In this document: positions 4,640-5,036 of the stretch, piece by piece | Layout: each line of letters starts with the position of its first letter | How positions within the stretch are numbered: position 1 is the first letter of the stretch | DNA from: an uncultured Eubacteriales bacterium | GTDB lineage: Bacteria; Bacillota; Clostridia; Oscillospirales; CAG-272 | NCBI GenBank assembly: GCA_902462015.1 | Contig: CABPZV010000154.1 | Coordinates: 1 to 5,036, forward strand | DNA length: 5,036 nucleotides | Reading direction: 5' to 3' | Made by a program: the position numbers and the translations under genes | The notes under the pieces: model-generated | The model's input: the letters and a program-made list of their open reading frames with translations, nothing else | The model's database searches: none | Told to the model about the DNA's origin: nothing

Positions 4640-5036
4640 CCGGGAATTCTTGCGAGGACGTAATTTATATTTTTTCCGCGTGCAGAAAATGCCGTTTCAT
4701 ACTCGGTCATAACATTGTCTGCGGCGTACGTACTGTTGTGAAGATCGCGCGTCACAGCGCATATCGTCCATCCGCATCTGGCAAGCTCGGAAAGAGAAAA
4801 ATCGAAAAAGTCATCGTTGTCTGTTTTGATTATAAGCTCGCCGTCTGAGGTCAGTACATTTTTGTATTTCTCAAGAAAGCTGCTGTATGTAAGACGACGC
4901 TTCGTATGGCGGGCTTTTGGCCACGGGTCGCTGAAATTGAGAAATATACGGGAGACAGAATCCGGTTCAAAAATTTCAGTAAGATGTCCGGCATTGCCGT
5001 TGATAAAACGGAGGTTTGGCGGACAACCATCCGGCA
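4630..5036 (-). CDS. trmB: tRNA (guanine-N7-)-methyltransferase TrmB, C-terminal part; runs off the right edge
   Basis: The frame ending at TGA 4630-4632 gives 134 visible residues and continues beyond 5036, so roughly the first 80-100 residues of a protein of about 210-240, including the glycine-rich S-adenosylmethionine loop, lie outside. TrmB methylates guanine 46 in the variable loop of many tRNAs to m7G, using S-adenosylmethionine, in the cytosol. The visible part is diagnostic. NLRFINGNA (fragment residues 7-15) is the end of the SAM domain. FLNFSDPWPKARHTKRRL (31-48) carries the invariant S-D-P-W-P-K and H-x-K-R-R substrate and catalytic block. GELIIKTDN (65-73) follows, then DLHN (97-100) and NVMTEYETAF (107-116), with the T-x-Y-E of the C-terminal active-site loop. 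All key residues in the visible part are present, so the enzyme should be functional. It is the first visible gene of a possible trmB to LURP-one transcript. Confidence 0.96.
   Translation of the reverse strand, partial: PDGCPPNLRFINGNAGHLTEIFEPDSVSRIFLNFSDPWPKARHTKRRLTYSSFLEKYKNVLTSDGELIIKTDNDDFFDFSLSELARCGWTICAVTRDLHNSTYAADNVMTEYETAFSARGKNINYVLARIPGES

Overview
The window looks like a chromosomal stretch from a low- to mid-GC Gram-positive bacterium, most likely an anaerobic clostridial (Oscillospiraceae/Ruminococcaceae-like) Firmicute. This is inferred from the promoter and ribosome-binding-site style, the mix of housekeeping trmB with a LURP-one-like protein, a GNAT and a MATE exporter, and the base composition. 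No marker here fixes the species. Every supported gene lies on the minus strand, so transcription runs from right to left.

Right part (about 4630-5036): the C-terminal 134 residues of trmB, the tRNA guanine-N7 methyltransferase, cut by the window edge. Its stop codon sits in a 19-bp imperfect tandem duplication. After a 90-bp gap comes a LURP-one-related (tubby-like fold) protein at 4066-4539. A 184-bp gap follows, filled with a string of consecutive hairpins (3939-4035) that looks like a mobile-repeat remnant or a structured RNA. Next is a GNAT acetyltransferase (3363-3881).

Middle (about 1697-3300): a MATE-family multidrug exporter with a leader of about 200 nt. The leader begins at a very good sigma-A-type promoter with an extended -10 and an A/T-rich UP-like element. 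Within about 15-55 nt of the predicted start it meets a 15-bp hairpin followed by seven Us, which is a textbook intrinsic terminator. The start codon of a possible 55-codon leader ORF lies inside the 5' arm of that terminator. The rest of the leader carries further AAGTCC/GGACTT copies that can pair in mutually exclusive ways. This is the most interesting regulatory signal in the window and resembles attenuation control of antibiotic-resistance genes.

Left part (1 to about 1690): a strongly A/T-rich segment, compositionally unlike the rest, with two genes that probably form one unit behind a consensus promoter (TTGACA-N17-TAATAT). The first (484-1512) resembles proteins with a BtrH N-terminal-like (C39-peptidase-like) fold, found around natural-product gene clusters. 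The second (start at 278, cut by the left edge) seems to be a divergent relative. The composition, family type and tandem arrangement suggest the edge of an acquired accessory or biosynthetic island, but most of that island lies outside the window.

No tRNA, rRNA, CRISPR array or intact insertion sequence was seen.
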